Positions 60,609 through 64,000 of a DNA stretch of 64,000 nt are shown in pieces (the stretch's first letter is position 1; every line of letters starts with the position of its first letter). The position numbers and the translations under genes were made by a program. The DNA lies in NCBI RefSeq assembly GCF_032051575.1, contig NZ_DAMBYD010000002.1:124001-188000 (forward strand). The letters run 5' to 3'. The DNA is from Aminipila sp032051575 (GTDB lineage Bacteria; Bacillota; Clostridia; Peptostreptococcales; Anaerovoracaceae). Below the pieces are notes generated by a model that saw nothing but the letters and a program-made list of their open reading frames with translations, did no database searches and had not been told where the DNA came from.

Positions 60609-61214
60609 ATGAAGAAAAATATAACGAAGGAACAGATTATTGCAACAGCACTTGATTTAACAAAAACAAACCAAGATATTCGAAGCATAAACTTAAGAGA
60701 AATAGCTCGTACTATTGGGTGTGCCCATACAAATCTCTATAATTATTATCCGTCATTAATTGACTTGCTTTGGGATGTACATGTTGCAATCCAAGAATAT
60801 TTTATTGTGGATTTGTCATCACGCTTGGCAAAAGTTCAAGAGTCAGAATTAAAACTGCATTGCTTTTTTGAAACGTTTATTGACGTGTATCTGACACATG
60901 TTGGCTGGTTCAGGCTTGCATGGGTAGATTATATTGGCGCTGATCGACCAGAAAGTAATAAAATTGCTACAGATAAAATTGTTGATGAATTGGTTGATAT
61001 ATTAATAAATATTTGTTTGGATTTATTCCGAAGTAAGCCTGATAAGGAAAAAACGAAATGTATTTTTCATAATGTCCATTGTTATATCATAGGGGAGATT
61101 TCAAATTTTATAAACGGAAGAAGGATACATCAAGATGAAGAGGCCTTGAGGCAATATGTTTCGATGACATCAACATCCATTTTTAAGCTGTGCTTGGAGG
61201 ATGAAATTAAATAA
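60609..61214 (+). CDS. TetR/AcrR-family repressor
   Basis: 201 aa. HTH at residues 8-55 (T-K-E-Q-I-I-A-T-A-L-D-L-T...R-E-I-A-R-T-I-G-C-A-H-T-N-L-Y-N-Y-Y-P-S). The C-terminal ligand domain has no close motif. It probably represses itself through the 46-bp palindrome. The hydrolase 84 bases downstream on the same strand is a likely second target. Confidence 0.92.
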   Translation: MKKNITKEQIIATALDLTKTNQDIRSINLREIARTIGCAHTNLYNYYPSLIDLLWDVHVAIQEYFIVDLSSRLAKVQESELKLHCFFETFIDVYLTHVGWFRLAWVDYIGADRPESNKIATDKIVDELVDILINICLDLFRSKPDKEKTKCIFHNVHCYIIGEISNFINGRRIHQDEEALRQYVSMTSTSIFKLCLEDEIK

Positions 61215-61298
61215 TTACCAGCTAGAAGATAGGCTATATTAGCCTTAAGAGGAGTTTGGATAATTAATTACGAATGAGCGGAAGGAGTTAATAGTAAT

Positions 61299-62483
61299 AT
61301 GGAAAGAAAAGTTGAGTTTAGCAAGGGTGAGTTTCAACTGCATCAAAATCCTAATTTCAATTATCAGTTAAACCGTACTTATAACGTAAGCAATGGAAAT
61401 CTTGATGAAATGATAGAACTTGCAGGGAAATTAACCAGTATTAGAGACTGGGAGAAGGAAATGAAAACTCTTGCCGAAAAGGCATTATCAGAAGAAAGAA
61501 TTAAAGACGCTATTGCATATTTCAGGATGACTGAATTTTTCATGTATGACGGTAATCCTGATAAAATTAAAGTATATGATAAGTCCATAGAATTATTTTA
61601 CCAGTATCATGATAAATTGTTTAAAACCGGCATGTTGACGCTTGATCACGTTCCTTTTGCGCAGGGATATCTGCCTGTAATACATACCAAGCCCGAAGGA
61701 AAATGTGTGGATATCATTTTGATACATGGGGGATTCGATTCATATATGGAAGAGTTTCTGCCTTCCCTAATGTATCTTCGTGAAAACGGATTTGAGGTTT
61801 ATTTGTTCGAGGGACCGGGACAAGGTAACGTTTTAAGGAAACAGGGCATCAACTTTTCAGTAGAATGGGAGAAGCCCATTAAAGCAATATTGAATTATTA
61901 TGATTTAAATGACGTAACAATCATAGGCATATCCATGGGAGCTATTCTGGCACCAAGGGCTGCTGCCTTTGAAAATCGAATAAAAAGAGTTGTAGCATGG
62001 AGCGTATGTACCAACATGCTGGAACTACTGCTGGATGCCACACCGGAAGAAGAGCGAAAAGTTTTAACAGAGCTATTGGCAAAGGGTGATAGAAATACAA
62101 TAAATCAAATCATGTACAGTCTGATGGAAAGAGAACCTTTAATCGATTGGGGTATGCATCACGGCTTTTATAACATGGGGGTAGATAACCCTTATGACTA
62201 TATGCTGGCGGCAAACAGATATGAGTATAAGGATGTTGCCTACAAAATCACTCAGGATTTCTTATTGCTGGGTGCCGAAAAGGACCACTTAATACGGATA
62301 GAAAAGTATAAAGACGTTATTGACAGCCTTATAAATGTAAAATCGTTAACATACAGAATGTTTACAGCTAAAGAGAATGCTGCGAGCCACTGCAATACGG
62401 GAAATCCAAAGCTAGTCCTAGATACAATAATTTCTTGGATTAAAATGATAAAAAACCATCAAGAGTTTTATGGAGAAAAGTGA
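61299..62483 (+). CDS. Alpha/beta hydrolase with helical N-terminal domain
   Basis: 394 aa. Residues 1-130 are helical; the hydrolase core follows: I-L-I-H-G-G-F-D-S-Y (oxyanion), F-E-G-P-G-Q-G, nucleophile elbow I-G-I-S-M-G-A-I (Ser about 212), L-L-G-A-E-K-D-H (acid) and a C-terminal A-A-S-H-C-N-T-G (His). The layout resembles FrsA/2,6-dihydropseudooxynicotine-type hydrolases. Substrate unknown. It ends one base before the Crp-like gene. A 45-base fragment of this gene lies at 55012. Confidence 0.88.
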   Translation: MERKVEFSKGEFQLHQNPNFNYQLNRTYNVSNGNLDEMIELAGKLTSIRDWEKEMKTLAEKALSEERIKDAIAYFRMTEFFMYDGNPDKIKVYDKSIELFYQYHDKLFKTGMLTLDHVPFAQGYLPVIHTKPEGKCVDIILIHGGFDSYMEEFLPSLMYLRENGFEVYLFEGPGQGNVLRKQGINFSVEWEKPIKAILNYYDLNDVTIIGISMGAILAPRAAAFENRIKRVVAWSVCTNMLELLLDATPEEERKVLTELLAKGDRNTINQIMYSLMEREPLIDWGMHHGFYNMGVDNPYDYMLAANRYEYKDVAYKITQDFLLLGAEKDHLIRIEKYKDVIDSLINVKSLTYRMFTAKENAASHCNTGNPKLVLDTIISWIKMIKNHQEFYGEK

Positions 62484-63158
62484 ATGAAAAAAAGAAAATA
62501 CTTATGTTTAAATGATATTCCAATATTTTCAAGAATAGATAAAAACTCTTTTACTTCAATTTGTCATGCTACAAAGAAGCAACATATGAAAAAAGGAGAA
62601 TATTTGTTCAAACAAGGTGATTCGGAAGATAGAGTATATTTTATAAAAGAAGGAAGCTTAAAATTTGTAAGAATCACTGAAAATGGCGAAGAGGTCATTA
62701 TTGAAATAGTGGGAGCCGGGGAAGTTATAGGTGAGACTTCCTTGTTTAGAGAAGGTGTATTTTCTCCTGTCTCTGCTATAGTTCTGGAAGAAGCCAATGT
62801 CTGCAGTATTGACAGTAAATCGTTTGAAAGGATTATTACAGAAAATCCGGAAATTTCTTTGAAAATAATAAAGAATCTTTCTACTCGACTATATGATACT
62901 TGGGAAAAGATTACTGAATTGAATACTCAAACAATTCAAGAAAAAGTAATCAGCTTCTTTATTCAATTGGCCCAAGAGCAAGGAGAACTCTGCACAGAGG
63001 GTACATTAATCAAAATCCCTTTGACTCAACAGGAAATCGCTTCTGCTGTGGGAGCCTCCAGGGTTAGGGTTGCTCAAACTTTACAGGATCTTATTAAGAG
63101 TAATTATATTTGTAGGAAGAGGAAACATTATATATTAAAGAAAAAATGTATTTATTAA
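62484..63158 (+). CDS. Crp/Fnr-family regulator
   Basis: 224 aa. A cyclic-nucleotide-type beta barrel (residues 10-130: F-K-Q-G-D-S-E-D-R-V-Y-F-I-K-E-G, then G-E-V-I-G-E-T-S-L-F-R) is followed by a long helix and an HTH_Crp (P-L-T-Q-Q-E-I-A-S-A-V-G-A-S-R-V-R-V-A-Q-T-L). No Fe-S cysteine pattern, so not a classic Fnr. ATG follows the hydrolase stop directly. It may regulate the nitroreductase. Confidence 0.9.
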   Translation: MKKRKYLCLNDIPIFSRIDKNSFTSICHATKKQHMKKGEYLFKQGDSEDRVYFIKEGSLKFVRITENGEEVIIEIVGAGEVIGETSLFREGVFSPVSAIVLEEANVCSIDSKSFERIITENPEISLKIIKNLSTRLYDTWEKITELNTQTIQEKVISFFIQLAQEQGELCTEGTLIKIPLTQQEIASAVGASRVRVAQTLQDLIKSNYICRKRKHYILKKKCIY

Positions 63159-63180
63159 AATGTAAAATATTTAACAGAAT

Positions 63181-63227
63181 AAAACTCCTTTCAGCATTAT
63201 AATTAAAAAAAATGTTAAAGGAGTTTT
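63181..63227 (+). promoter_or_regulatory. Hairpin that traps the nitroreductase ribosome binding site
   Basis: AAAACTCCTTT (63181-63191) is the exact complement of AAAGGAGTTTT (63217-63227). The right arm contains the AAAGGAG ribosome binding site of the ATG at 63233. The T-rich tail could also make it the terminator of the Crp-like gene. Confidence 0.65.
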
Positions 63228-63232
63228 AAATT

Positions 63233-63799
63233 ATGAATGAAACATTAAAGGCTATCAGCAACCGAAGAAGTACAAGGTCATATAAAGAAGAACAAATACG
63301 CGATACGGAATTAAACGACATATTAGAGGCTGCTATTGCAGCACCTAATGCAGTTGGTATACCAAAATGGCATTTAACGGTGGTACAGGATAAAGATTTG
63401 TTAGACAGGATAGTTGAAGACGTTATTGAAGCAATAAAAAAATCAAATAATAAATTTTTGATTGATGTAGTAAGTATACCAAATCATCATTCATTTCATC
63501 ATGCCCCCACTGTAATTTTTGTTTCAGGTGATAACAATTCGCCTTATTGCCAATATGATTGTTGTGCAGCAACAGAAAATATATTAATAGCGGCGGAGTC
63601 GTTAAATATTGGTTCATGTTGGATTGGTACATTTCTCTCACTTTTTGCTTCAGAAAAAGGTGAGGAATATAAAAAAGAGTTGGGTATACCGGAAGGTTAT
63701 AACCTAATAAGTGCAGTTACGCTTGGATATAAGGAAACCGAGAACGCAGTTGTGCCGTCTAGAAAAAAAGATGTTATTAATTTTATAAGGAGAAGATGA
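63233..63799 (+). CDS. Nitroreductase-family flavoprotein
   Basis: 188 aa. FMN-binding landmarks are I-S-N-R-R-S-T-R-S-Y (10-18), A-I-A-A-P-N-A-V-G and the late I-L-I-A-A-E-S-L-N-I-G-S-C-W-I-G. The end A-V-T-L-G-Y is usual. It reduces nitro compounds, quinones or flavins with NAD(P)H. A hairpin covers its ribosome binding site and a terminator follows. Confidence 0.93.
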   Translation: MNETLKAISNRRSTRSYKEEQIRDTELNDILEAAIAAPNAVGIPKWHLTVVQDKDLLDRIVEDVIEAIKKSNNKFLIDVVSIPNHHSFHHAPTVIFVSGDNNSPYCQYDCCAATENILIAAESLNIGSCWIGTFLSLFASEKGEEYKKELGIPEGYNLISAVTLGYKETENAVVPSRKKDVINFIRRR

Positions 63800-63846
63800 T
63801 TTTGGCTCATAATAGATGAAAAAACAGAACTCTGTTTTTGAGCACT

Positions 63847-63877
63847 TGGAGGCAGAAAAACTCTGCCTCCATTTTTG
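63847..63877 (+). terminator. Terminator after the nitroreductase
   Basis: TGGAGGCAG and CTGCCTCCA form a 9-bp GC-rich stem followed by TTTTT. Confidence 0.92.
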
Positions 63878-63958
63878 CATGCCCCAGCTTGTATATTTCC
63901 GTCAAAAGAAATACAATAGAAATATAGGAGCAGTAAAGTAAAGGATGGTGAAAAATAG

Positions 63959-64000
63959 ATGAAACGGGTATTTATGGTTGAGGACGATAAGGCAATCGCC
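63959..64000 (+). CDS. Response regulator, 3' truncated by window edge
   Basis: ATG 63959 starts M-K-R-V-F-M-V-E-D-D-K-A-I-A, the first strand and acidic pair of a receiver domain. AAAGGATGG lies upstream. The rest is outside the window. It would be the fourth response regulator here. Confidence 0.75.
   Translation, partial: MKRVFMVEDDKAIA

Overview
The window is AT-rich DNA with Firmicutes-type promoters and ribosome binding sites. It carries half of the spore coat gene cotJC and a candidate spore-surface gene behind a sigmaK-like promoter. I read it as the chromosome of an endospore-forming Clostridia species. There is no rRNA, tRNA or CRISPR array. Names rest on motifs and family resemblance read by eye; no database search was possible.

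Left end (1-5551): the right end of an integrated element. Its cargo is an AbiGi/AbiGii-like abortive-infection pair (first gene cut by the window edge) and an HNH endonuclease. A 57-aa protein and a large serine recombinase follow. The recombinase ends 12 bases before a headless cotJC 3' half, so the element sits inside a sporulation gene. This is the architecture of the skin-type, developmentally excised intervening elements.

5600-20900: mostly ordinary chromosome. It holds a CmpB-like membrane protein, exonuclease III, an iron-type alcohol dehydrogenase, an orphan ATP-grasp ligase, an XRE/ECF sigma/anti-sigma cluster, a PLD-type nuclease, a DUF2975/YozG-like pair with its operator, a DUF4173 membrane protein, an SGNH hydrolase, an EF-hand-like protein, an acyl-CoA thioesterase and the 23S rRNA methyltransferase gene rlmD.

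20867-37415: an accretion zone downstream of rlmD. The last codons of an rlmD-like gene recur as headless remnants ending at 28080, 29084, 34051, 35775 and 37415. A 394-bp block (rlmD tail, a 46-codon Lys-rich gene and a terminator) is repeated exactly 8180 bp away. Between these footprints lie small cargo sets: a two-component system with an FtsX-type ABC transporter, small membrane protein/XRE pairs, DUF5131, WYL, DJ-1/PfpI, an HTH/hydrolase pair, an NHL-repeat gene with a frameshift, and fragments of a cytosine methyltransferase, a VOC protein and perhaps a WYL regulator. The likely reading is repeated site-specific integration at the rlmD 3' end followed by loss of recombinases. A candidate structured RNA (21461-21670) with a long closing helix lies in the first cassette.

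37500-64000: dominated by sensing and resistance to cell-envelope antibiotics. It contains a LanFEG-type ABC transporter with its RK two-component system, UppP, and a second two-component system with a membrane-anchored beta-lactamase-like protein and a BcrAB-type transporter. Other genes include a YoaP-type acetyltransferase, a MocR regulator divergent from an EamA exporter, a tautomerase, AraC, a SEC-C methionine aminopeptidase, the spore-surface candidate, a secreted amidohydrolase, a cupin, and a TetR/hydrolase/Crp/nitroreductase cluster. The TetR gene is preceded by a perfect 46-bp palindrome. A response regulator starts at the right edge.
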